Part shown: piece after piece, positions 1 through 5,831 of the stretch
Layout: the number at the start of each line of letters is the position of its first letter
Position numbering within the stretch: position 1 is the first letter of the stretch
Source of the DNA: Clostridia bacterium
Lineage (GTDB): Bacteria > Bacillota_A > Clostridia > Christensenellales > Aristaeellaceae
Direction: 5' to 3'
Assembly: GCA_017525805.1 (NCBI GenBank)
Contig: JAFXSH010000118.1
Span: 1 to 5,831, forward strand
DNA length: 5,831 nt
The notes under the pieces: generated by a model
What the model saw: the letters and a program-made list of their open reading frames with translations, nothing else
What the model was told of the DNA's origin: nothing
The model's database searches: none
Translations under genes and position numbers: made by a program

Positions 1-60
1 CTGCAGAACCTGCAGGACAATCTTCGCTTTGAATTCTGGACTGTAGTGCTGGTAATTCAT
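1..60 (-). CDS. IS3-family transposase OrfA, N-terminus (partial)
   Basis: Twenty codons are visible, starting MNYQHYSPEFKAKIV. The SPEFKAKIVLQVL segment matches the opening of the first helix of the HTH_Tnp_1 domain found at the N-terminus of OrfA in IS3-family (IS150-like) elements, usually written as FSPEFKxKVVxEAL. OrfA binds the IS ends and is normally joined to the OrfB integrase by programmed frameshifting. The start is supported by a purine-rich site, GAGGAA, a few bases upstream (plus 64-69). No TAG occurs in the short stretch seen, so the IS shows no sign of recoding. It is transcribed away from the phage genes. Family recognition rests on a short segment only. Confidence 0.7.
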   Translation of the reverse strand, partial: MNYQHYSPEFKAKIVLQVLQ

Positions 61-63
61 GGT

Positions 64-69
64 TTCCTC
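64..69 (-). promoter_or_regulatory. ribosome binding site of the IS OrfA gene
   Basis: The minus strand reads GAGGGAGAGGAAACC directly before the ATG at 60-58. GAGGAA ends three to four bases before the start codon, which is a little close but purine-rich enough to support this start. Confidence 0.5.
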
Positions 70-136
70 TCCCTCGTCTTTTATTCTACCATGTTCACCT
101 TTTTTTCGCTACTGCTGGTCCAGTTTCACGGGGACA

Positions 137-214
137 TTATATACCGTCAACACTGCGATAAAAAAACTGCTTCGGGATCATGTGATCGCATAGGTTCCCG
201 GAAAACGGAAGCTG
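137..214 (+). other. open frame between the IS boundary and the first assigned start
   Basis: This stretch is in frame with the gene at 215-823 and contains no TAA or TGA; one TAG sits at 191. It would encode YTVNTAIKKLLRDHVIAQVP, which looks like the recognition helix and wing start of a winged-helix domain ('xVxxAlkkLxxdgxI'). It may be the remaining 5' part of the gene cut by the IS. No convincing promoter was seen. Confidence 0.4.
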
Positions 215-823
215 ATGCCTGACGGTCACTTTACATGCGAAGGCAACGGTTATGTCGTTCTCCATGAATATGCAGACCCAAATGAACCCCAAGCGAAAAT
301 CACCATGAAAGACCTGACCTTTGATTTTGACAAAGTCTACTTCACCGCCATGCAGTCATAGGTTCCCGAACACAAGCTGCAGGCAAAGCTGACCGCCGCT
401 GAATGGAAAGAATACCAGTCCTGGATGCAAATGCAGGAAGGCGGGGAAAAAACGGAACAGAAGAAAAAACTGATCAATGCGTATGGAATCGCCATACCAC
501 GGGTTCACGCTTTGTATGGCAGTATTACCGGGTTTGAAGTCCAGGGCCGCAGATTGTATCCCGCTGTGGAAGCGGCAAGGCTGTTTGGCTATTCCTTTCC
601 CAATGTGGCTGGCAGTCAATGTGGCCGCAAAGAATTGTGGAATGTTGAGATGACCGTAAGCAGAGCCGACAGGGAAAAAACCTTTACCACAATCGTGGAA
701 AAAAACTTTATTCCCGAAGAAGACGTCCGGAGAATGGCCCAACGCAGCAAGCACCCGGACGCGGATGTGATATTGGCCTGGATCCTGGGAGAAGAAAGAG
801 AGAGTGATGCAGATGAAGAATGA
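215..823 (+). CDS. BRO-N / antirepressor-like protein, TAG-recoded, possibly 5'-truncated
   Basis: With TAG at 359-361 read as Gln (residue 49), this frame gives 202 residues ending at TGA. Residues about 105-195 resemble the BRO-N domain of phage antirepressors: a sheet and helix (RLYPAVEAARLFGY, normally the helix before 'NPRxAI'), then the hallmark NFIPEEDVRRMAQRSK (Ile166, Pro167, Glu168), the counterpart of 'FIxExDvYrLixrSK'. BRO-N proteins bind DNA and often counter a repressor. The C-terminal half usually present after BRO-N is missing: the protein ends in a short acidic tail. The first 100 residues (MPDGHFTCEGNGYVVL...) are not recognised. The ATG at 215 has only a weak GGAAG three bases upstream. 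The frame stays open upstream through another TAG (191) to the IS boundary at 137 and reads like protein there (TVNTAIKKLLRDHVI), so the true N-terminus may have been removed by the IS. A GTG at 182 is another possible start. The last 17 bases overlap the next gene. Confidence 0.6.
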
Positions 824-1214
824 CGCGGAATGGGTATATCTTCCTTAGTGCGAAGAACGTGTTGTGGCGAAATAGATCAAGGAACGCAGCAGATAGGATG
901 TGGCGTATATCGCCAAGCAAAATGCGAACAGTCATCTGGAATCGTCAGGAGGCTTTGGCCTGTCGGAAACAGTGCTGTGTACTTATATGGATTAGGATCG
1001 GCTGATAGACGCCTGCCGCTTTACGATCCGGCAGCTGCGGCTGCTGAAAAGATTGATGGCGGGAGCGGCCATCATGGATATCGCGGAAATGGAAAATCAG
1101 CCTCTTGAGCGTGTGGAACGGGATTTCAGGAATATTGTGTCACGGATCACAAGGCAGCATCGAAAAAATTGGATTGAAATCCATGCGCGAAAAAGTGCTC
1201 CATGTCGGAAGTAA
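807..1214 (+). CDS. small putative transcriptional regulator with HTH-like C-terminal region, TAG-recoded
   Basis: This 135-residue gene is visible only if TAG is sense: codons 14, 23, 30 and 63 (846, 873, 894, 993) are TAG, and the frame ends at TAA. Residues about 72-117 (FTIRQLRLLKRLMAGAAIMDIAE, then VERDFRNIVSRITR) follow the spacing of LuxR or sigma-region-4 helix-turn-helix domains ('LTxRQxxVLxLLxxGxSxxEIAxxLxxSxxTVxxHxxNIxxKL'). By this pattern and its size it could be a late-gene activator of the kind phages place before the packaging genes, such as ArpU/RinA-like proteins; that is inference. Residues 1-65 are not recognised. The start overlaps the end of the upstream gene by 17 bases. 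A purine run GAAGAAAGAGAGAG precedes the ATG at 807; the ATG at 813 is at better spacing and is an alternative start. The last 11 residues are encoded by the first copy of the downstream tandem repeat. Confidence 0.68.
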
Positions 1215-1589
1215 AGTCTATGAGGGGAGAAGCTCACAACAGTCGCAGCCTTTCGCCTTTAGGACATCGCTTCTGGGCACGAAAAAAGTTTTGCGAAAAA
1301 TGCGCGAAAAAGTGCTCCATGTCGGAAGTAAAGTCTATGAGGGGAGAAGGTCTGAACTGACAGCAGCCTTCCGCCTTCAGGACATCGCTTCTGGACACGA
1401 AAAAAAATTTCCGAAAAAATGCGCGAAAAAGTGCTCCATGTCGGAAGTAAAGTCTATGAGGGGAGAAGGTCTGAACTGACAGCAGCCCTCCGTCTTCAGG
1501 ACATCGCTTCTGGACACGAAAAAAAATTTCCGAAAAAATGCGCGAAAAAGCGCTTCATGTCGGAAGTAATATCTATGGAGGGAGAAAAG
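1183..1589 (+). repeat. tandem direct repeats, three ~118-bp units plus a partial fourth
   Basis: Units begin at 1183 (117 bp), 1300 (119 bp), 1419 (119 bp) and 1538 (about 52 bp, partial). Each starts ATGCGCGAAAAAG, continues CTCCATGTCGGAAGTAAAG, and reaches TCTATGAGGGGAGAAG by base 50. This 50-base core is identical in the first three units. Units 2 and 3 differ at only two bases by eye; unit 1 differs more in its second half (from 1233). The fourth unit has diverged at several positions and its purine-rich end (ATGGAGGGAGAAAAG) is the ribosome binding site of the gene at 1590. Each full unit ends in A-tracts (A6-A8, then A5-A6). The 117/119-bp period breaks reading frames and stop codons occur in all units, so this is not a repeat protein. 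It fills the 375-base gap between the genes at 807 and 1590. Confidence 0.93.
1577..1582 (+). promoter_or_regulatory. ribosome binding site for the gene at 1590
   Basis: GGAGGG lies seven bases before the ATG at 1590 and fixes that start over the in-frame upstream ATGs at 1538, 1557 or 1575 within the repeat. It is the evolved version of the AGGGGAGA element present in each of the three upstream repeat units, which have no start codon at the matching distance. Confidence 0.75.
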
Positions 1590-2327
1590 ATGGCATCAAG
1601 GTACAACATCACTTTGCCGAACGGTGTGAAATTCACGCTGTATTATTCACAAGAGCAGGACAAGGCTGAATTGATCAGTAAATAGATCCTGGAGCCGTGG
1701 ACAGGTTATTGTCTCAAAAACTGGCTGAGTGAACACCCGGATGCGCCATACTCACCGGAAAAAAAGGTGAAATGGCTGCTGGATCGGTGCGGTACGCTTC
1801 TCCTCCGGGACGCGCCGGAGGACAGCCGGGATACGCTGACGAGCTACAAGGAATCCATGATCCGCTTGCGGGAAATCAACGCATCTGACTGTCCCCCGTG
1901 CGTTTCCTCTTTGCTGGAGGGGAGAGAAATTACACAGGAAAACCTGAGTGATACGGAGAATCAGTGCCTGAATTCTTTTCTGGATCATCTGAGTGAAAAG
2001 GAACAGATGGTCAGGAAACCCAGAGAGAAAAAGGAAAAGCCCCGGCCTTCCACCCGGTTTCAGCGGCTGGAGGCGATCCGCAGGCAGTATCCCGGTTGTC
2101 AGATGCAGCTGTGCCAGGTGGATGTGAACGGCGATTTCCAGTATGAGAATGAACGGTACCGCGTGGACAGCACCCACGGCAAGTACGCCCCGCATAAAAC
2201 ACGGTACGGGGATCAGTACGATATGGACCGCATCCTCCTCATTCTTCTGCCAGACGGCGGCAGGGCGTTTGCGGATCAGGACGGATATTTGTTGGACGCG
2301 GGAATGGTTACAAAGATCGAGAGGTGA
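1590..2327 (+). CDS. hypothetical phage protein, TAG-recoded
   Basis: The 245-residue protein begins MASRYNITLPNGVKFTLYYS and ends at TGA. One TAG, codon 32 (1683), joins the N-terminal piece to the long open part; without recoding the gene would be split in two. I do not recognise a family. Residues about 1-70 look globular with several Trp residues (EPWTGYCLKNWLSEH). The middle (about 125-160) is charged and Lys/Arg/Glu rich (SEKEQMVRKPREKKEKPRP), probably a flexible linker. The C-terminal 80 residues contain two YxVD/YGDQYD-type segments and a hydrophobic strand, MDRILLILLPDG. There are no signal peptide or membrane segments. It lies four bases before the phosphoesterase gene, at the head of the packaging cluster. 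Confidence 0.72.
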
Positions 2328-2328
2328 G
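2321..2328 (+). promoter_or_regulatory. ribosome binding site for the phosphoesterase gene
   Basis: GAGGTGAG overlaps the TGA stop of the upstream gene (2325-2327) and lies three bases from the ATG at 2332. This supports the early start, placing four TAG codons inside the gene, over the internal ATG at 2455, which has only GGAAA directly against it. Confidence 0.65.
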
Positions 2329-2331
2329 GCC

Positions 2332-3501
2332 ATGGCGGATAAGCAGGCATAGGTACAGGACATATAGGACAAGGTCACGGGCGTTTCGGATCTGGACTGG
2401 AGCGAGATCAACGAAAAGCACGGCTGCGGATAGCACCCGGATCAGTAGCGGAAAATGGGCGCGGGCATCCGGCTGGCGTCCGACGCCGGGATGCTGAACG
2501 GATTGACGCCGCTTGATACGGACGAAGGGCAGAAGCTCCGGGACCTGCGCCGGGAGATCAATGAGGCTTACCGGGCGCAGAACCGCAGCGAGGCGCTGCG
2601 CCAGGCCGTGACCGAGGCGGTGGCCAGGCTGCCGGAAATCAAAATTCCCTATTACGCGCCGGCAGGCGGCGCGGCGGACCGTTCGCTGGTGGTCTGCATC
2701 GCAGACTGCCATTACGGCGCGGAATGGAACGTGCGCGGCCTGCGGGATGAAACGCTGAACGCCTACAGCCCGGAAATCTTTGAGCGCCGCATGGCCCTGC
2801 TGCTCCGGGAGTTGGTCATGATCCTGGAAAAGGAGAGTCTTTGCCATGTGGCGCTGCTGCTGTGCGGGGACGCCCTGGATGGGATGCTCCGCAGCAGCCA
2901 GCTCATGCGGCTGCGCTGGGGCGTGGTGGAAAGCTGTATGCGGTACGCGGAATACATGGCCCGGTGGGTCAGCGCGCTGGCCCTGCACGCGAACATCGAC
3001 GTGTACGGCGTGGACGGGAATCACTCGGAGATCCGACCTCTGGGCAGCAAAAAGGGCGAGTTTGAAAACGAGAACCTGGAAAAGATCATCCTGTGGCACA
3101 TGGCGGAACGCCTTCGCGGCGTGCAGACCGTGCGGGTGGACGAGCAGGTGGAGCGCAGGAAGCTGGTGCGCGTGCAGGGCTATTCCATCCTGCTTTCCCA
3201 CGATACGGATACCGCCTCCCTGGAGAACGCGGCCAAGCAGGCCATGCTGCTGTACAACGAGCGCATCGACTTCATGATCTGCGGCCATAAGCACCGGGAA
3301 CGGGAGCTGATTTCAGGCTATACCGCCTCCGGCAACGCCCTGCTCCTCCGTGTGCCCAGTATCTGCGGCATGGACGATTACGCCCAGCGGCTGGGCTACG
3401 GCGGCCAGCCCGGCGCTACGGCCATGGTGCTGGAAAAGGGCTACGGCAGGCGCTGCGTCTATCCCATCCTGCTGACGGAAAGGGAGGATGCGGATGTCTG
3501 A
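2332..3501 (+). CDS. calcineurin-like metallophosphoesterase with N-terminal HTH-like region, TAG-recoded
   Basis: The 389-residue protein has the complete two-metal phosphoesterase signature in order: Asp125-x-His127 (IADCHYGAEWN), Gly179-Asp180 (LLLCGDALDG), Gly229-Asn230-His231 (GVDGNHSE), His290 (LLSHDTD) and Gly318-His319-x-His321 (ICGHKHRE). This superfamily hydrolyses phosphodiesters using Mn or similar metals and includes nucleases such as SbcD/Mre11; the substrate here cannot be told. Residues about 18-45 (DLDWSEINEKHG...QQRKMGAGIRL) look like a helix-turn-helix, as in other phage-borne members next to terminase genes. TAG codons are 7, 12, 34 and 39; none follows in 350 codons. The stop is TGA. 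The final eight bases overlap the next gene's start, and it sits three genes upstream of TerL's end of the same operon. Phosphoesterase identity is firm; a role in processing DNA during packaging or recombination is inferred. Confidence 0.9.
3482..3487 (+). promoter_or_regulatory. ribosome binding site deciding the start at 3494
   Basis: GGGAGG directly abuts the ATG at 3488, too close to use, and is six bases before the ATG at 3494. The start at 3494 is therefore preferred. The site lies inside the end of the phosphoesterase gene, pointing to translational coupling. Confidence 0.65.
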
Positions 3502-4423
3502 ACCCAACAAACGGCATCGGAAAAAAGGCAGGATCGTGACCTCCAAGCTGTGCGTATACTGCAATAAGATCAAGCCGCTGAACGCTTTTTACACCAACAA
3601 GGATTGGGCCAGCCAGTCCTTCAGGGACGCGTGGTGCCGCGATTGCGCGACGAAGACCTGCGTGGATCACGATACCCTGCGGGCCTACTGCTGGTACAAC
3701 AACCGGCGCTGGTCGGAAAAGCTGTATGAGGAGGCCGTGAAGAAAGCGCGGTACACCCTGGCCAACGATCCCATTTACCTGGACGTGAACGCGCCGGAGG
3801 AAAAACGGCTGGATGTTGAAAATCGGGCCATCGTGAGGGCCTTTTTCAGCATCATGAACCTGTCGAACAAATACCACTTCGAGCCCAACGTCACGGACGA
3901 CGGCGTTCAGAGGGAATTTGATCCCGACGCGCCGGATGGAACAAAGGCGGAAGAGGAAGCGGCCAGGGAACCGGCGGAGGAACAAATCTTCTCCCGGGAA
4001 TGGAACGGCTACTATACTCAGCGGGAATAGGATTACCTGAACGATTATTACGCCCGCCTGGAAGAGGGCTTCGTGCTGGACAACCAGAACATCGAGGACT
4101 ACGCCCGCAAGGCGGCCAAGGCTTCCCTGGACGCGGACATCAAATACAACCGGATGCGGCAGGGACAAGCGGGGGTGGCGGAATGGGAAAAGGCCCAGGC
4201 CATCTTCGATAACCTGTCCAAATCGGCCAACTTCGCCGCCTGCAAACGCAAGCCCGGCGATCTGGCGGGGCTGGGCTCTCTGGGGGCCATCGTGGCGAAG
4301 ATCGAACAGTCCGGCGAATAGGACGCGCCCAAGGTCACCTTCCCCAAGGATCATATCGACCGCATCATTGACGACTTCCGGCATATTACGGCGGCCATCG
4401 GATAGGACGGGATGAGCGTATGA
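3494..4423 (+). CDS. zinc-ribbon protein, candidate small terminase subunit, TAG-recoded
   Basis: The 309-residue protein ends at TGA and carries TAG at codons 179, 276 and 304 (4028, 4319, 4403). Its N-terminus has a CxxC...CxxC zinc ribbon: Cys20-Cys23 (LCVYCNKIKPLNAFYTN) and Cys48-Cys51 (WCRDC), the 'CxxCgkxkpxxxFyxx' type seen in phage HNH-associated and small-terminase-like proteins. No HNH motif follows; instead comes YCWYNNRRWSEKLYEEAVKKA. An acidic linker (residues about 150-172) leads to an Arg/Lys/Ala-rich helical region (DYARKAAKASLDADIKYNRM) and a tail, HIDRIIDDFRHITAAIG. It overlaps the TerL start codon as ATGA, which is the usual position of TerS, the protein that recognises phage DNA and hands it to TerL. 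No homology to a defined TerS family was confirmed, so that role is by position and layout. A zinc-binding DNA-recognition protein is the safe reading. Confidence 0.75.
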
Positions 4424-5831
4424 TCACCCAGATACGGGATGTAAAGAACCTGAAGCTGTGGGCCAAGCAGATATTGTTCTGGCGGGATCACCTGGACGTG
4501 TTCATTGAAAGCTATTTTTGCATCCGGCTGAAGGACACCCAGAAGGTAGTGGCCCGGCAGTTCGGGCGCTGCGACACATAGATGGTGGTCAAGTCCCGCG
4601 GCTACGGTAAGACCTGGCTGGTGGCGCTGTGCTGCATCGCCATCGGCGTGTAGTACCCCGGCAGCCTCATCGCCGTGGTATCAGGCACGGCGGAGCAGGC
4701 CACATAGATCGTCAAGAAGATTCAGGATTACTTCATCCGCAATCCGGAGATCATGCGGGAGATCCAGACGGACGGGCATCGGGCGGTGCAGTTGTCCCGG
4801 AACAAGGGCATCTGTACGCTGAAAAACGGCTCCAAGATCGAAAGCTTCTCCGTGGGCACCATGCGCGGCATCCGCGCTAAGATCGTGGTCATCGACGAAA
4901 GCCCGGAGGTCAAGGCGGACGACCTGGACGCGGTCATCGCGCCGGTCAAAAACACCAAGCGGGATATCTGCCACCAGCGGAATATGACGGACTATCCCAG
5001 CAAAACAGTGTCCATCACCTCCGCCTGCCTGAAAAGCAATTATTTCTATTCCATGTTCATGCAGGCCCTGCGGGATTTCGCCCACGGAAGCCTCACCACC
5101 TTTGCCTGCGCGCTGGATTACCGAAGCGCCGCCCGGGTGGGGATCACGGACATGGAATTCTTCCGCAAAGAACAGAAGAAAATGCCGGAAGCCAAGTTCG
5201 CCATGGAATACGGTAGTATCTTTGTCGGCGCGGAGGCGGGAAGCACCTTCCCCTATAACCTGACGGAATCCTGCCGCACGCTGCGCCAGGTGGAATACGC
5301 CCAGCCTACCGGCAGCACGTCGGATTACGTGATGGGCGTTGACCTGGCCACGTCCTCGGTGCGGGAGGCGGACAACGCGGTGATCTGCGTGATCAAGCTG
5401 GTGGAAATGGAAAACGGCCTTTTCCTGAAAAAGTAGGTGTATATGCGCACCTATCACGGAAAGCGCCTGGACGCGCTGGCGGAGGAGGTGCGGAAAACCT
5501 ATGTGCGGTTCCCGCATACAACCCGGATCGTATTCGACCACCGGGGCCTGGGCGACGCCTTCCCGCAATTCCTGTCCCAGCCCTGGACGTATCCGGGCAA
5601 CGGCAAAGAATACCCGCCCTGGACGCTGGACGATGAACGGACCATCATCCATAACGCGGTGCCTCTCCTGCGCAGCGTAAAGGCCAGCGCCCAGATCAAT
5701 CAGCAGCTGGTCTCCTGCCTGCGGGTGGCGTAGGAGCAGCGCTCCATCGAACTGCCGGTCAACTCCCGGTACGCGGAGCAGCCCGCCGAGGAGGAGGGCG
5801 AAGCGGCGGAGGAACAGGAGGGCAAAAGGAA
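4420..5831 (+). CDS. terL: phage terminase large subunit (TerL), partial, TAG-recoded
   Basis: The frame gives 470 residues and runs off the window. TerL is the ATP-driven motor and nuclease that packages phage DNA into the prohead and cuts it. Visible parts: a possible adenine-contacting Gln41 (LKDTQKVV), Walker A Ser59-Thr65 (SRGYGKT), Walker B ending Asp159-Glu160 (KIVVIDES), the coupling motif Thr200-Ser201-Ala202, and the RNase H-like nuclease with Asp308 (MGVDLATS) and Asp373 (IVFDHRGLGDAF). The third catalytic acid should lie past the edge. TAG occurs at codons 54, 78, 96, 339 and 438 (4579, 4651, 4705, 5434, 5731), in contexts where Gln fits (TAEQAT-Q-IVKKIQ). No frameshift or TGA/TAA breaks the frame, which rules against decay. 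The ATG overlaps the previous stop by four bases. The last 20 visible residues are Glu/Ala rich. Confidence 0.95.

Larger units (their letters stand above)
1..136 (-). mobile_element. IS3-like insertion sequence, left end (partial)
   Basis: The minus strand carries the start of an IS3-type transposase OrfA preceded by a short leader. Reading the minus strand inward from 136, the proposed terminal inverted repeat is TGTCCCCGTGAAACTGGACC (plus positions 117-136), which begins with TGT like many IS3-family ends. About 55 bp of leader, with a ribosome binding site, separate it from the OrfA start codon. The rest of the element, including OrfB and the other end, lies outside the window, so neither the matching inverted repeat nor the 3-4 bp target duplication can be checked. 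The boundary at 136 is inferred from the end-like sequence and because the recoded phage reading frame becomes open just inside it. Confidence 0.55.
846..5733 (+). other. in-frame TAG codons read as sense (genetic code 15 pattern)
   Basis: In-frame TAG codons start at 359 (gene 215-823); 846, 873, 894, 993 (gene 807-1214); 1683 (gene 1590-2327); 2350, 2365, 2431, 2446 (phosphoesterase); 4028, 4319, 4403 (zinc-ribbon gene); 4579, 4651, 4705, 5434, 5731 (terL). A further TAG at 191 lies in the possible upstream extension of the first gene. Every recognisable gene end is TGA or TAA. Glutamine is the likely amino acid because TAG is one base from CAG, CAG dominates Gln use here, and Gln fits the terL contexts; Tyr, Trp or another amino acid is not excluded by sequence alone. 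Confidence 0.92.

Noticed and set aside
820..1108. Open frames 820-1005 and 830-1108 as genes
   Set aside because: They overlap the recoded gene at 807-1214 in other frames, lack ribosome binding sites, and have unlikely composition.
1183..1589. CRISPR array
   Set aside because: Units are about 118 bp and similar along their whole length; there are no short repeats with unique spacers and no cas genes.
1105..1685. Plus-strand open frames across the tandem repeats (for example MREKVLHVGSKVYEGR repeated)
   Set aside because: The 119-base period shifts the frame between units, so the peptide changes frame from copy to copy, and no ribosome binding site precedes the starts. The 3' part after 1590 is the real gene.
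2841..3290. Plus-strand frames at 2841-3065, 2846-3277 and 3093-3290
   Set aside because: They are out-of-frame shadows inside the metallophosphoesterase, rich in Arg, Gly, Ala and Cys, with no motif.
1752..5652. Long minus-strand open frames (219, 328, 322 and 323 residues) opposite the phage genes
   Set aside because: They lie antisense to genes with recognisable motifs, have no ribosome binding sites or family motifs, and are His/Pro/Arg/Val-rich as expected from reading GC-rich coding DNA backwards.
215..5831. Degraded prophage with nonsense mutations
   Set aside because: Only TAG interrupts the frames, never TAA or TGA, there are no frameshifts, and catalytic motifs of TerL and the phosphoesterase are intact.
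1..5831. Suppressor tRNA, other tRNA, or strong rho-independent terminator
   Set aside because: No cloverleaf-like sequence and no GC-rich hairpin followed by a T-run was seen by eye on either strand; the T-rich stretch near 101-106 lies in the IS leader without a matching stem.

Overview
The window is a stretch of bacteriophage (or prophage) DNA that reads properly only if TAG is decoded as a sense codon. Under the standard code it looks like short broken ORFs. With TAG read through (most simply as glutamine, genetic code 15) it becomes six closely packed plus-strand genes. These carry 18 in-frame TAG codons, with a 19th if gene 1 extends upstream. The five gene ends visible use TGA (four) or TAA (one); none uses TAG. 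The strongest proof is the large terminase at the right end. Its Walker A, Walker B and nuclease motifs lie in one frame crossed by five TAG codons.

Layout. 1-136: the 5' end of an IS3-like insertion sequence on the minus strand, running off the window edge. 137-823: a BRO-N/antirepressor-like gene whose frame is open right up to the IS boundary, so its 5' end may have been cut off. 807-1214: a small protein with a LuxR/sigma-region-4-like helix-turn-helix pattern near its C-terminus and four TAG codons in its first 63 codons. 1183-1589: three tandem units of about 118 bp plus a partial fourth; the fourth supplies the ribosome binding site of the next gene. 1590-2327: a protein of unknown function. 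2332-3501: a calcineurin-like metallophosphoesterase with all five metal-site motifs; its four TAG codons all fall in the first 39 codons. 3494-4423: a zinc-ribbon protein in the position of a small terminase. 4420-5831: the large terminase (TerL), open at the right edge.

The genes from 1590 onward are spaced by 4 bp or overlap by 4-8 bp, so they look like one DNA-packaging operon. Strong purine-rich Shine-Dalgarno sequences suggest a host that uses them heavily, such as a Bacillota gut bacterium; this is inference. No suppressor tRNA, release factor or tRNA synthetase is visible here, so the recoding machinery must be elsewhere. The left part (to about 1700) is more AT-rich than the packaging genes.

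Under the standard code TerL would stop at codon 54, before its ATPase motif, and the putative regulator at codon 14. Packaging would then depend on the recoding being active, which fits the idea that TAG recoding times late gene expression in some gut phages.
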